Source: Pisolithus tinctorius | Taxonomy: Eukaryota; Basidiomycota; Agaricomycetes; Boletales; Pisolithaceae | Direction: 5' to 3' | Length of the DNA: 64,000 nt | Assembly (NCBI GenBank): GCA_024663395.1 | Contig: JANFAH010000001.1 | Coordinates: 4,278,001 to 4,342,000 of the forward strand | Shown here: in pieces, positions 12,633-25,700 of the stretch | Numbering within the stretch: the first letter of the stretch is position 1 | Layout: each line of letters opens with the position of its first letter | Translations under genes and position numbers: made by a program | Notes under the pieces: model-generated | The model's database searches: none | Told to the model about the DNA's origin: nothing | What the model saw: the letters and a program-made list of their open reading frames with translations, nothing else

Positions 12633-12706
12633 GGCCTGGTGGCGTAGTTGGTTATCGCATCTGTCTAACACACAGAAGGTCCCCTGTTCGAGCCAGGGTC
12701 AGGTCA
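12633..12706 (+). tRNA. tRNA-Val (anticodon AAC)
   Basis: A 74-nt cloverleaf folds by eye. The acceptor stem is GGCCTGG with TCAGGTC, including two G-U pairs, and A is the discriminator base. The D arm is closed by GCG/CGC. The anticodon stem TCTGT/ACAGA holds the loop CTAACAC with anticodon AAC. The T arm is CCCTG-TTCGAGC-CAGGG. The T-loop region supplies the internal B box (GTTCGAGCC) that TFIIIC recognises. There is no intron. A T-run follows directly. The sequence closely resembles fungal valine tRNAs. Confidence 0.95.
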
Positions 12707-12710
12707 TGCC

Positions 12711-12714
12711 TTTT
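12711..12714 (+). terminator. RNA polymerase III terminator (T4)
   Basis: TTTT begins five bases after the tRNA 3' end, the minimal oligo-T stop used by RNA polymerase III. Confidence 0.7.
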
Positions 12715-12876
12715 GCTTCGCTGGCGTCGTGGCAATCCTTGTCTGACGACATTGCCAGAATATTTTTGCCTGTCTATTCATTCCAGGTTATAGTATGGTA
12801 GGTGTAGTACACGCATGTCCAACACTACGCGAAAAGCAAGAGGCAAATGTACCGTAGTATGTATTGATATTTTAGG

Positions 12877-15365
12877 CTACGAGTATCCTTGCATCAAACT
12901 CTTCGCACCTACAGTGCCTAATATCCTCTCCAACCTGAACCAATCATACTTACAATACATTACGCGACAGCTCACGTCAGTTGAATCCACACCATCGTCG
13001 AGGAAAGGATAAGAGAGGAATTCCGAAAAGAACTGAGGGTGTTCCGGGAGAGCGTAAAATATGATGTTACGGATCCCCCTGATTTTGTAACTGCAACATC
13101 CAAACATCAGATATGCTTTCACGCAAGTAGGGCACTCGTCGCACCGTCGGTAAAAATGGAACCGTTCGCTGACGAGCAAAAAGGACTTTTTGCCAGTAAA
13201 GAATGCCTGGCGCGCGCGCGAGATATCTTGGTTCGAGGAGTACCTGGGTGAAACCGATATGAAGGCTGCCAACAGAGACGAAGGAATGGATGGACTAACT
13301 CAGAAAGCGTCGTGAAATCAAGGCCAGTTTGTTTCCGGAAGTAGTTGTGCACCCGGATAAAGTCAAACGACGATGGTATGAACACAATCGTGTTTGAACT
13401 TTGAACGGCAGATTTTAGAATTTTTGGTAGAAGCTTGAAAAGAGTTCAACAACCACACGGAGATGTAGCAAACTGACGAACCTGGGTGGTGAAGTAGTCA
13501 AAGCGTTTACTAGCTTCGTCCTGTGGATTAAGACAGTCGAAAGAGGTAAAAATCTACCCGAGCAAAGCCCTTCAGTACGGTACATATGCGATGACGATGG
13601 GATGGCCTAACCGGATCTAACGACCCTGGTACTTCCAATACAGGCCACACTTTCTCCACCCGTATTTTCCCTGCTATGTTTTTGAGTTTGCGGTGATACA
13701 ATGCACGCATTTCAGGGGTTTCAAAAGGAGATAGCAGAATAGATTGACGGAGGTAAGCAGAACTATCAACGGTTCAATATCGGAGAGTTGTATCTAAGGG
13801 AATTACTTACTATCCATCGAGATACCAAGGTTTAATTCGAGAAAAATCGGCGTCATGCGATTCATTCGGAAACTTGTTCATGTGAGAAAGCACATGCTGT
13901 GTGAAAACACGTAGGGCTGATTAGTTGCCTGCAGCGCAGCGGAAACTAGAATAATACCTCAATATGATCCCAATTCTGCATGGCCATTGCGTTCATTTGG
14001 TCCATCACTAGAATCTCTATAGACGACAAAAAGTCGGCACTTCTACAATGCCTGTCAAGGGAGCTGTCGCATAATTGATGGAGTACGCTTACTTTTCTTT
14101 CTCGATGGACATCCTCAAGCCAAGAGGACTGGCAAATATAATATCACATCCATAGAACTCCGCGAAAAGCTTTATGCTCTTCCTCGTCAATTTCACACCG
14201 ATCCTGAAATTATCGTCCATGTTCCCTTTAAACATCTCTACGTGGTCATCAGGGTACGTCCCCTTTTCAGCCGTAGCCAGCTTATCCACAGCGTCAGGAG
14301 GCAACTCGTATTCTGACAAAAATCTAGAGTGATTCTCTATCTGGAAGGACGGAGGAGGGGTATGCGACGTTAACGCGTTGATCCATTGCACAGCAAATGA
14401 GCGGAATGGAAGGAGGACCAGGACGGACGGACGGGTGAATCCCTGATCCTGGATATCTTCTGGTGGCTCAGAGCCGTTTTTTGCGTTGAAGATACGTTCG
14501 TTATTTTTGAGAATTCGGCGACGTTTTCTATGTAATAGTCAACAAATGGTTGAGTAAACACGACTGCTATAGGTGCGTCATACTTGGTGACATGGTCAAG
14601 AGCGTGCAATGCTATGGCTTCTCGGATACACTGGTGGTGATTGAGAGGGATAGCTGGATGATAGAGGTCGAAATTGGCGGAAAGAATAGAAAGCAAGTCG
14701 TTCTGTACATGAATGCGCTCTTAAAAGGGTCAGGGCGTGAGGATACAAGAAGACGATCGCAACACCTTGCTGCTGCTTGGCCTGACGATCTAAAAAGGGT
14801 TTCCGAAGGCGTTCTAGGATCTTTCCTGGTTCTCAGGGAATGTCTGTGGCTGAGAGGTGGCATACATACCGCTGTCTTCTTAGCGAGCATTTTGGTTAGT
14901 GGTGTAGACTCCGGGAGTAGGCTGGCAACGACCGTGAGGGCTCCAACTTTCTCTCTCGTAGTCTTCCAATTGCTTTGGTCAACCTGCAACCTGCTTCTTT
15001 CTGTTAACGCTTCGGGGTTTGCGCCAAAGTGCCGCTCATGGAGCGAAGTTGCATCTGCAAAGTGTCAGCCGTCTAGCCAACACGAGATAAACGAATATAC
15101 CTTCGGGATCTCCATGTTTCGTGTCATATGACTCATCATCTGCGTTCACAGCGTCTGACGCAGGATTGGCGTCCTCCTGCAGGGTGGTAGGTGTGGTTTC
15201 CAAAGCATCGTCTTCGGTAAATGCGATAGGTCGCTTGCGTTTGCTCGGTTTTGTCTGGGTGTGCGAATCGTCGATTGCTCGGACTCGTTTTCGACTTTTT
15301 AGAGCAGAAACATTCAAGAGTGTCAGTAGTTTTGTCGTCGCTGAATTGGCGTCTTCGGCAGCCAT
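12877..15365 (-). CDS. UTP25: U3 snoRNP-associated protein UTP25 (DEF/DIEXF family)
   Basis: A nucleolar factor of the small-subunit processome needed for 18S rRNA maturation, related to DEAD-box helicases but lacking their motifs. The chosen ATG at 15365 gives MAAEDANSATTKLLTLLNVS, with an Arg/Lys-rich patch (PSKRKRPIAF) shortly after. Later exons give YELPPDAVDKLATAEKG, VKLTRKSIKLFAEFYGCDII and ASPLGLRMSIEKEK, all hallmark stretches, then MDQMNAMAMQNWDH. The C-terminal exons contain YFRKQ, ISRARQAFFTGKKSFLL and ERFHFYRR, and end near RIRGIRNIIFYALPEHPQFF-type sequence, as in the family. Small introns interrupt it throughout. An in-frame upstream start exists but would add a segment unlike the family. 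It is divergently transcribed with TOP3. Confidence 0.9.
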
Positions 15366-15599
15366 GCGATGCGTTATTAGCACACTCAGTGAATTCGCTA
15401 GGCTTGAGTCGTAGTAGGCCTCGAAATCACCACCCACGTGACTCGCCCTTGCCACGAAACGCGTCGCGCGGCGAAGCCAACATGTATGCAATCCACGGTA
15501 GGGCGCAGGTCGCAGGGTCCCGTACTTTACTTCCTGGCTCTTTACACTTCTCACACATCATCCTGACGTCGATTGCATTGGGCGAGCGGTGACGTCGTC
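15366..15599. promoter_or_regulatory. divergent UTP25/TOP3 promoter
   Basis: This 234-bp shared promoter holds CACGTGAC at 15435-15442 and two TGACGTC cores at 15564-15570 and 15590-15596. The last lies almost directly before the TOP3 ATG. The same site types recur in other promoters of this window. Confidence 0.45.
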
Positions 15600-18500
15600 A
15601 TGCGCGTGTTGTGTGTCGCTGAAAAACCATCCATTGCGAAGTCAATCAGCCAAATCCTGTCTGGTGGCAGGATAACAACTGCACGTCTTCTTTAACTTGT
15701 AATCGACAATGTTGAACTGAGTGTAATCTTTTCAGAGGCAGACTCAATGTAAATTCATCAAGAATTTCGACTTTGACTATCCACAGATGAATTCCGCCTT
15801 CACGATGACTGCCGTCGCTGGGCATTTGCTCGAGCACAACTTCTCAGATGCATACAATCGTTGGTATTCGTGCGATCCGATTTCATTGTTCGATGCTCCA
15901 TTACATGTTGCGGTTCCCGCCGACTTCAAGTCCATCGAACGAAATCTTTTGACCGAAGCGCGTACAGCAGATACCTTAATGATTTGGACGGACTGTGACA
16001 GGGAGGGTGAAAACATTGGATGGGAGATCATGTCCGTCTGTCGCAAAGCGCGACCGAACATCCTTGTCAAACGAGCCAGGTTCAGCGCTATCATTGCACA
16101 GTACGTCTGATGTGTCATACGCGTCCCTTTCCCTCGTTCACGGAAGAAAATGAAAGGCAAATTCACCGTGCTGCACAGCATTCAGTGGAACTTGACAAAG
16201 CCCAAGCAGATGCCGTAGAAGCGCGGATTATCCTTGATCTACGCATCGGAGCAGCTTTCACTCGCATGCAAACCCTTACTCTTCGGCAACGTTTGCCCCA
16301 ATTCAAAGACATACGTGTAGTATCGTACGGTATGAAACTGCCAATGCAAGCGACAATGTGTTCTCAAGATGTGAACAGGGCCATGTCAGTTCCCTACGTT
16401 GGGCTTTGTTGTCGCCAGGTATAATCAGGTGAAGTCTTTCACCCCCGAAGACTTTTGGTACATCTTCCTTTCATTGGATCGCGAGATTAGCGGCGAGATG
16501 AAGAAGGTCGATTTCACATGGAGAAGAGGTCACCTATTTGTGGCTGACGTAGTCATCGAGATATATGAGGGTATCGTGGCATCACCGCGAGCGCGGGTGA
16601 TAAAAGTAACGAAGAAGAACGTCAAGAAATGGTGCTTAGGGAACCACTTTTTTTAATCGCCCCGTTGTCTCATTAACCTACTAGGAAACCCTTGCCGTTG
16701 ACTACCGTCGAGCTTCAGAAGGCTGGTTCGCGTTTACTCAAGCTTGCCCCCAAGAAAATCCTAGATGTGTGAGACTCCTTTTTCATGTGGTTTACATTCT
16801 GACGCGCCGCAAGATCGCAGAGAAACTGTATCAGCAAGGTTTTCTGTCATATCCACGTACAGAGACGGATCAATATGACCCGAAGTTTGACTTCATGAGC
16901 TTGATCGCAAAGCAGACTGTGGATCGTACGTGGGGGATGTTTGCGCAAGGGTGAGTGAATATTTTGAAACCCTAGTTCTACCTCTCCACGTGATTAGACT
17001 GCAGGAAGGTGGGTTCAACACTCCCCGCCGGGGAAAGAACAACGACAAAGCACATCCCCCTATCCATCCCACCGCGCATGCCGGGAACTTGACTGGAGAT
17101 GATAAGAAGGTGTACGATTTCATCACACGGCGATTCCTAGCGAGTTGTTCCAAGGATGCTGAAGGTTCTGAGACCACCGTCGAAGTCGAGTATGGTGGAG
17201 AAGAGTTTTATGCTACTGGTCAGTTGGTCAATTCGTCAGGAGTTCACAGTCGCTCACAATCCGCACGCCTCGCTGACTGCGGTATTTCTGAGCAGGTTTA
17301 ATCGTGCTACAGCGGAACTACCTGGATGTCTATCCGTACGATAAGTGGAATGCAAAGGAGATACCCAACTTCAGGGATGGCGAGGAGTTTGAACCTACAT
17401 CCTGTGAGATCAAAGAGGGAAAGACGACGCCACCACCCTTGCTCACTGAGGCGGACCTAGTTGCATTGATGGACAAGAATGGCATAGGTAGGTGTCTCTA
17501 ACTTTCGAAAATACTGCACGACTAATTGGGTGATGCTTTACAGGGACAGATGCGACCATTGCTCAACACATACAGACTATCATTGATCGTGAGTACGTGA
17601 TTGAGCGGATGGATGGAACCACGAAGCACCTCTTGCCCTCCACCCTTGGCATGGGGTTGGTGGAGGGATACAACGAGATTGGGTTCGATCGCAGTCTGTC
17701 GAAGCCGCAACTACGACGTGAGGCAAGTTTCCGTTCCACGAGCGGTTTTATCGGATAATATCGACGCTAATTTATTGCGGTGTGTGCCGGCAGACAGAGC
17801 GCAGCATGGTTCAAGTGTGCGAAGGAACTAAATCCAAGGATCAAATGCTCTTGGAGAGCATCGAACAGTACCGAGAGATGTATATAATTGCCAAAAGGGA
17901 ATTTGGTAAAGTTCTTTCGGTAAGTTTTACTGTCCTCGTATAGAGTGCTTTGGGTGATGGCTTCAGAGTGTGCGAAGGTATATCGAAGGCAATAGGACGG
18001 AGGACCCCGGACGTCGGGATGGTGGTCATAATCCTGGCGGAGGAAACAGTGGTGCGGGCAACGGCGGTGGCGGCGGAGGTGGGAGAGACGATCATGATGA
18101 TGATAATGGCACTAGCGGACCCAGCAATGGGGGTAGGGCTCGAACTCGAAGTGCAGGACGTCAAACGCGCTCAACTCGAGGGCGTACTCAGGCTCCGGTC
18201 GGACCACCTTGTCCTCCAAAACGTGGTACGTTTGATTTGACCCGTATACTTGTGTACGAGGGCCTAACATCTCCAAAATTAGATGAACCTCCTCAAGCAT
18301 CTACAAGAGTGATAACGCCTCCTTTGCGCACAGACGTAGCCACCACGCGCCCAGGTGGCACTCATGAGGCTCGGTTCGACTCCTCAGTGACACGAACTGG
18401 GATTTCGATTCAGATACCAATACCGCAATGTCGCTGTGGCATCCCTGCTACACGCAGAAAAGTGACACAACAAAGGTCTTTTCGACAGGGCAAAGAATAT

Positions 18501-19569
18501 TATGCTTGCAGCGTAGACAAGTGCGATTTCATAACCTGGATTGAAGGTCAGGCCAATATTGCAGATGATGCATCTCCGTCTCTCGTGCCCGCGAAGCGAG
18601 CCTTGGGAGCGAGTCAAACCGTGAGTACTTAAGTCTGGAAGCTGTGGCAAGATGCATTGGTACTGATATATCGTCAGGAGTCAGATGGCATAGCGGTCCG
18701 AACATGCCGATGTGGTGAGAATGCCAGTCGGCGAACAGTCTCTAAGGATGGTGGAAACAAAGGACGTATGTTCTGGGGCTGCTCAAAGGGCAGAGACGAG
18801 GGATGCGGGTTCTTTGAATGGGATGACGAACCCAGCAGGTCGACAGGGGCATCGACGTCGGTGACACGCTCGACTAGTCAAACTAATCCCTCTTCTTCCG
18901 GGAGGTGTTTTAGGGTACGCCGTGCCATGTGTGCGAAACATTTGCTAACAAGTTCCCCGCAGTGCGATCAAGAGGGCCATTGGGCTTCAGGTAAGACTAT
19001 CATGGTAGGTTGCTATGTACGTTCATCACATGCACAGCGTGTCCAACTGTGAAACCGTTAAGTACAAATTCTCATACGTCGAAGGGGGATGCCTCTGCGT
19101 GTTTTAAATGCGGCAAGTCCGGTCATTTCATGAATTGTAAGTGTGCCAGTCGACCATGACGTTGCTGAGCAATGGGATCTCAATGGTTGATTGGGTTATT
19201 ATTATAGCCTGTCCTGCTGGACCTTCACGGTCCGACTCAGGACCAACGGGTATGAAGGCGGGAACACCTTCGCGTGGCGAATGCTTCAGCTGCGGTCAAT
19301 CCGGACACTGGACTGCAGGTGCGTTTCCGCCTATCACAGCGCACGCGGCATTGTGGGGTGATACGACGTGCATGATAGACTGCCCAGGAAATGGTCGCCC
19401 TAGACCGTCAAAACGTGCAAAATCAACATCCTCGTCAACGACTACGAAAGGAGCAAAGACCACTCGTGCTGGCACTCGGAGTGGATCGAAAGGCACCAGT
19501 ACTAAAAGGGCTAATAAACGCGATTTGAAGACCAAGAATGGGATGTTTGGAGTTCCGGATGATTTTTAA
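15600..19569 (+). CDS. TOP3: DNA topoisomerase III (type IA) with GRF and CCHC zinc fingers
   Basis: Resolves recombination and replication intermediates by single-strand passage, normally with a RecQ helicase and Rmi1. Exon 1 starts MRVLCVAEKPSIAKS, the TOPRIM domain, followed later by the acidic metal-binding motif WTDCDREGENIGWEI. The central domains follow: LDLRIGAAFTR, then VSYGPCQFPTLGF across an intron, and the catalytic tyrosine in GFLSYPRTETDQYDP. HPPIHPTAH and LTEADLVALMDKNGIGTDAT mark the gate domains. After a Gly/Arg-rich linker (about 18040-18200) come two zf-GRF fingers (about 18430-18545 and 18700-18815) and three CCHC zinc knuckles (CFRCDQEGHWAS, CFKCGKSGHFMNSC, CFSCGQSGHW). 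A basic Ser/Thr/Lys tail ends the protein. The first intron (15681-15735) appears to use a GC donor. All catalytic motifs are intact. Confidence 0.94.
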
Positions 19570-20194
19570 TGGACGGGCGGTGCCATATGGCTGTAGAGTA
19601 TGTGTTCAGGCTGTGATAATGCGTCAGTCTTAAATTTCTGTTCCCGACTCATCGACCCGGGGACGCACTTGATTGTCCCACGGAAAAACCTTCGACAAAT
19701 GGCCAACGTTCCAGCTATATAAAACATCCGGCAAGATACCCGCGAGACAATGTGGTCCAGCTAGAAACACGGCAGCCCGAGTCTTAGGCCAATCACATCC
19801 TAGCTTATTACAGACACCCTAATCCTGAAGAGGAAACTGGAAACTCTGACTGTATTAGCCGTACTTGCCTGTATACATAACGATGACCCCCTTCCCGGCG
19901 TGTGTCGGTTTTTTAACTTCACCGACCCAGTGATGCACGTTCACCCTTATATCGTGTGTTTATCAGGCATCTATTTGCATCCGTGACCCGGTTGCCTTGC
20001 ACTGGTGCGGAAGCAAACGGCCATCAATGCATCACCGGCCAGGGTCCAGCGAGTAGCCCCAGTGGTCACGATCCATTTTATTATGTGAACGCATCACGTT
20101 ATGGGGCGTCGAATGCATAAAATAAAATAAACCTTTCGCTAGAGCGCCGTGGTTGCGTCTTCTCGTCGATCTTTCTCCCTCTGTACCAGACGAC
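19570..20194. promoter_or_regulatory. upstream region of the MFS transporter
   Basis: A 625-bp interval after the TOP3 stop. It contains TATATAAAA at 19716-19724 and an A-rich ATAAAATAAAATAAA run at about 20116-20130, closer to the transporter ATG. No coding frame with family resemblance was found. The relatively long promoter fits a regulated transporter gene. Confidence 0.4.
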
Positions 20195-22462
20195 ATGTCC
20201 TCGTCACCCAGGATCAGCGCAGACACAACACCTGACAACGAAAAGGGCCCCGTCGGCGCCGGATTTGATGCTCAAGAGCGCGCACGGGTCCTGCGGAAGA
20301 TTGATTGGCATCTTCTGCCGTTTGTCTCGCTCCTCTACTTGCTCTCGTTTCTGTGAGTGTAGGCAAACGTCGTACGCTCCTTCATGTGGAGGTCTTCTGA
20401 TATCATCTATACGACAGCGATCGGTCAAATGTCGGTACGTCTTCGTGTTGATCATCATTTGAGCACTCATATATGTATGAGGACACTGGTGTCAGGCAAT
20501 GCCAAGGTTGCTGGCATGTCGACTGATCTGGACCTGACTGGGTATAGGTACAACATAGCGGCTGCGGTCTTCTTTGTATGTTATAGGTTGCTTGATAGTT
20601 CAGGAGTGCTAATATCATGACAGATCCTTTATAGCTTCGCAGAGGTGCCGTCGTAAGTCAGGTATACGACTATCAGAACTACCTTCAGCGAACTATTTAT
20701 CAGAAACATCGCCCTTAAGCTCTTCAGGCCTTCACGGTGGAGTGCGTTTATTTTACCACTGCTCCTTAGGCCCTCTAACCTTGCTACATCAGTACCCTCG
20801 ATTATGGTCGCATGGGGCCTAGTTATGACCCTGATGTGTCTTGTGAATACCTTCCAAGGCCTTGTTGTGTGAGTATCATTGTTCGAGAATGTGTCGATCT
20901 CTTATCGCTTGCATTCTCGGTATATATACGTATTAGTGCTCGGATATTTCTCGGTCTGACAGAGGCTGGGTTGTTTCCTGGTGTCACATATTACATATCC
21001 CTTTGGTACCCAAAGGCTGAACGATCACTGCGCATTGCAATCTTCTTCTCTGCAGCGACGGTCGCAGGTGAGTGGCCATACTGAAGCATAGCTATGCACA
21101 ACTCAAGGCTAGGAAGGTGCCTTCGGCGGTATTCTGGCGTAAGTGTGGTCTTGCCCGACCGAGAACTCTGACTTAGATTTCCGTCGCAGTTACGCTATTG
21201 AGAAGATGGAAGGGTGAGAAAACTTTTTTATTCACTTTTCGGCTGACAGTTCTGTCAAACAGGATCGGAGGTCTCCATGGATGGCAGTGGATTGTAAGCG
21301 CACAACCTGGTTCACTCTCCAGTCTGGCGAGAACTGATTGGCCCACTAGTTCTGCTTGGAAGGCATTGGTAAATCTCTTGCACTTGAAGTCTCCTGAATG
21401 CAACTTAGCCCCGTTTAGCGACGATCATAGCAGCCTTAACCTCATTCTTCTTCTTGTATGATGTAGGTATTCCGCTTACTTGGCTGGCAGCTTTAGTAAA
21501 TTCTGTCATGCAGTACCCTGACACGGCGTCTTTTTTGACGGATGCCGAGAGGCACTATGTCATTGAGATGCTAAAGGAAGACTCGAACAACCTCTCTACC
21601 GATTATCAGTTCCGCTTCGTTCTCCAAGCCCTCAGGGACTACAAATCTTATGTTCAAGTTGGTATATATATTGGGTAGGTGGTTATATCTCGTCCTCCAT
21701 GTTTCTGCGTTTCTCATATTTTATGGTTGGATGATCAGGTTACTCATCCCGGTTTACGCTATCGCTCTTTTTACACCCACAATCATTACTGAACTAGGTT
21801 TTTCTGCTGCGAATGCACAGTTGCTTTCGGTCCCCCCATTCGTTTGTGGTTGTGTATTTACCATTCTAGTTGGCGTTCTTTCAGACAAGCATCAACTGCG
21901 TGGACCATACGTGATTGGCGGAGCGTTTGTCTCGTTGGTTGGTTATATCGTCCTTTATACACAAAGCGGTTCCGCCGCATCCTATGCCGGCGCTGTTTTG
22001 GCTGCTGTAGGAGTCTTTCCGACCATAGCAGTTGACCTCGCTTGGGCATCATCGAATGCTGGCGGGGACATCAAACGCGGTGTTGTTGTTGCAATGGTCA
22101 TTGGCCTTGGGAATTTGGGAGGGTAATATTTTTTTTTTGCGTCTTCAAACGTCTCATTCTTATGTCGCCCGAAGGATATGCTCCTCGTTCATCTATCTGG
22201 ACCCCCCTCGTTTCCACGTTGGTCACGGCACAATAATAGGCTTCCTTAGTCTTTCGTGGGTTTACTTTCTTCTGCGTTAGTGATGCTCTTCATTTACGAC
22301 TGTCCGGTCAGGATACTGCTATCGTGCTTTGCGATGTGGGATTATCAACGGATTAACAAGCAGAAGGATGCGCTTTGCCGTGAACAGGGGATTACGGATG
22401 ATCGGGGGGATGAATTTGTGGACATGGGTGATGAAAGCCCTCTATTTAGATATGCTATTTGA
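20195..22462 (+). CDS. MFS anion:cation symporter, allantoate permease (DAL5) type
   Basis: Starts MSSSPRISADTTPDNE at the ATG at 20195. The cytoplasmic N-terminus runs into RVLRKIDWHLLPFVSLLYLLSFLDRSN, the signature first transmembrane helix of the ACS/DAL5 family, with the D-R-S-N end split across an intron. Further exons give GYRYNIAAAVFF, VPSNIALKL, MVAWGLVMTLMCLV, RIFLGLTEAGLFPG, YYISLWYPKAERSLRIAIFF, then helices 7-12 (LLIPVYAIALFTP, GCVFTILVGVLSDKH, YVIGGAFVSLVGYIVLY, FPTIAVDLAWASSNAGG). The C-terminus is MWDYQRINKQKDALCREQG and a short acidic tail. The substrate could be allantoate, a vitamin or another organic anion and cannot be told from sequence. The join between the last two exons (about 22240-22330) is unresolved, and a small defect there is possible. 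Confidence 0.85.
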
Positions 22463-22734
22463 ACTCCTGGCAGTTGCGCGGCATATTCAGAGTACTTATT
22501 ATCTACGCTCGACAGTCATATTCCTACATAGACCAATGAGTTCTCGTTTCCACCCCACGAAAACTGTTGGTGCTACTTGGTCACTTGTTACCAGGTCTAG
22601 CCACAAACAAAACCAAACAGGTGTGTCTCCCGAAGACCGACTGACTTGGGCGCGTCGCCACTGGATCACTGAGGCCGCGTTCATTTTCATCGTTCTGTGT
22701 CCATTTTCCTTCCCGCGACCGGGCAACTTTTGGT

Positions 22735-25700
22735 ATGCACTTGTACAATCTGACGCTGCAGCCTCCAACAGCCGTGACGCAGGCAGTCGTCGGGAATTTC
22801 TCCGGGGCACGGACACAAGAGATAATTATTTCTCATGGCACACGCCTTGAGCTCCTACGACCTGATGTCCAGACAGGAAAACTCTCCACAGTAATTACCA
22901 CGGATGTCTTTGGCTCAATCCGTTCTCTGGCGGCGTTTCGGCTAACCGGAAGTACGAAGGGTGAGCCCATCGTACGTATCATGCTCTTGCTTCAGTCTCA
23001 TTCATACTCTGTTCTCAGACTACGCAATCCTAGGATCGGATTCGGGCCGTATAGTGATACTGGATTACGATCCCAAAACCACCAGCTTTGTCAAGCTGCA
23101 CCAAGAAACCTTTGGCAAGTCTGGAGCGCGGCGGATAGTGCCCGGACAATACTTGGCTACAGACCCTAAGGGGCGTAGCGTCATGATAGCTGCCGTGGAG
23201 AAAGCGAAACTAGTGTACATCCTCAATCGCGACGCTGCATCCAATTTGACCATCTCTTCCCCTTTGGAAGCGCACAAAAACAACGCTATTATTCACAACG
23301 TCGTGGGCCTCGACGTTGGGTTTGAGAACCCGTTGTTTGCGGCGCTTGAGGTCGATTACTCTGAGTCCGACCAGGATCCCACTGGCGAAGCATTCAACGC
23401 TGCAGACAAAGTACGACTCATACCGCTCCTGTCGTCGTTGAAACTAACGATGGTAATCATAGATGTTAACTTACTATGAGCTGGACCTCGGTCTCAACCA
23501 TGTCGTCCGGAAATGGAGTGAACCAACGGACCCAAGGGCTAACCTACTTGTACAAGTACCAGGTGGCCAAGTAGCGTCGTCCGACCGCTTTGATGGGCCT
23601 TCCGGCGTTCTGGTTTGTTGTGAAGATCATATAATTTACCGCCACATGGACCGTCCTCAGCACCGAGTGCCCATTCCACGCAGAAAGCACCCCCTTGAAG
23701 ACCCCTCACGTGGTATCATTATAGTGGCAGCTGTAATGCACAAAATGAAGGTTTGTCGTTAAATGATTTCGTAGATTAGCTTTCACAGTACGCGTATTTA
23801 GGGTGCCTTTTTTTTCCTCCTCCAAAGCGAAGACGGCGACCTCTTTAAAGTAACGATCGACCATGAAGAAGATGAAGTGAAAGCACTGAAAATCAAGTAT
23901 TTTGACACTGTACCTGTTGCTTCCAATTTGTGTATTCTCAAATCTGGTTTCCTTTTTGTCGCTGCGGAATTCGGTAATCAGTGAGTGCTTTGTAGGTGAT
24001 TACTGAAGGCCAATCACTGACGACTTCTTCACCTAGCCACCTGTATCAATTCCAAAAGTTGGGTGATGATGATGAAGAACCTGAATTCAGTTCGACATCG
24101 TATCCTGCGCTCGGCATGGCCAACCCTACGGCCCCACTACTCCATGCCCATTTCCGGCCCCGTGCTTTGGAAAACCTTGCATTGGCTGACGAGCTCGAAT
24201 CGCTAGACCCGATCATGGATTCGAAGGTAATGAATGTATTGCCTAATTCCGATACCCCGCAGATATTCGCCGCTTGTGGGCGCGGTTCGCGAAGTACCTT
24301 CAGAATGCTTCGACACGGCTTAGATGTCGAAGAATCTGTCAGCTCCGAGTTGCCAGGAATTCCGAACGCTGTGTGGACTACCAAGCAACGAGAGTCTGGT
24401 TTGTGGTTTCACATTGTATGGTTCATTCTGCACGTACTAACCATCAATTGCAGATGAATTTGATTCATACATCATTCTTTCATTTGTTAATGGTACGCTT
24501 GTGTTGTCAATAGGGGAGACGATCGAGGAAGTGCAAGATACCGGTTTCCTGTCATCTGCGCCTACGCTTGCCGTTCAACAGATAGGCGCTGATGCCCTTC
24601 TGCAAGTCCACCCTCATGGTATACGGCATGTCCTCGCTGATAGGCGCGTGAATGAGTGGCGTGTACCGGATAGAAGGACCATAGTGGCCGCGACTACGAA
24701 CAAACGCCAGGTGGTGGTAGCGCTCAGCTCTGCCGAACTTGTTTACTTTGAACTTGACCTGGATGGTCAGCTTAATGAATATCAGGATCGGAAGGCCATG
24801 GGTTCCACTGTACTTGCCCTCAGCGTCGCGGAAGTCCCTGAAGGACGACAGCGCACACCTTATCTGGTAAGCCGTATTATGTAGAGGGTCTCTCGAGGTT
24901 AATAATCCCTGTCATAGGCAGTGGGATGTGAGGATCAAACTGTTCGGATTATCTCACTGGACCCGGAGAGTACTTTGGAGACCATAAGTCTCCAAGCATT
25001 GACTGCACCGCCGTCCTCTATCTGCATTACTGACATGTTGGATGCAAGTATCAACAAAGCGCAACCAACGATGTTCGTTAATATTGGTTTGCAAAACGGG
25101 GTCCTGTTGCGTACTGTACTTGACCCTATCAATGGTCAGCTCACAGATACACGTACACGGTGGGATTTGATATGCTGTACATATGAGGGCACCCGTTTGG
25201 TTTACAGTGTTTGTCTAGGTTCCTAGGTACGCGCCCAATCAAACTACTGCGCGTGCAAATCCAGCAAAGCCCTGCAATCCTTGCACTTTCCTCGAGGTCG
25301 TGGCTGAACTACACTCATCAAAACCTGATGCATTTTACTCCCCTCATTTTTGAAAACCTGGATTACGCATGGAGCTTCTCTGCTGAACTCAGTCCAGAGG
25401 GTTTCATAGGAATTACTGGAAGTATGCTTCGGTGAGTTTTTCTTACTCTAGTTATATTCCTACCTAGGATGCAACCACTTCTTTTGGAGAACCTCTTTGG
25501 AGGACATGCCGAAAAAAATATTTCAATTTTACCAATCGTTCCTACTGAGACGCAATATGCCACACCTTCATTTCGGAACCGAGAACTGACGCCTACCTCT
25601 AGCATATTCCAAATTCCAAAACTTGGAATGAAACTGAAGCAAGATGCCATTCCGCTCTCTTGTACTCCTCGCAAGTTCATCTCGCACCCCACAAACCGGT

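Noticed and set aside
22240..22330. MFS transporter as a pseudogene because of the frame change near its end
   Set aside because: An unresolved exon join is the simpler explanation. All earlier parts and the conserved C-terminal MWDYQRINK are present.
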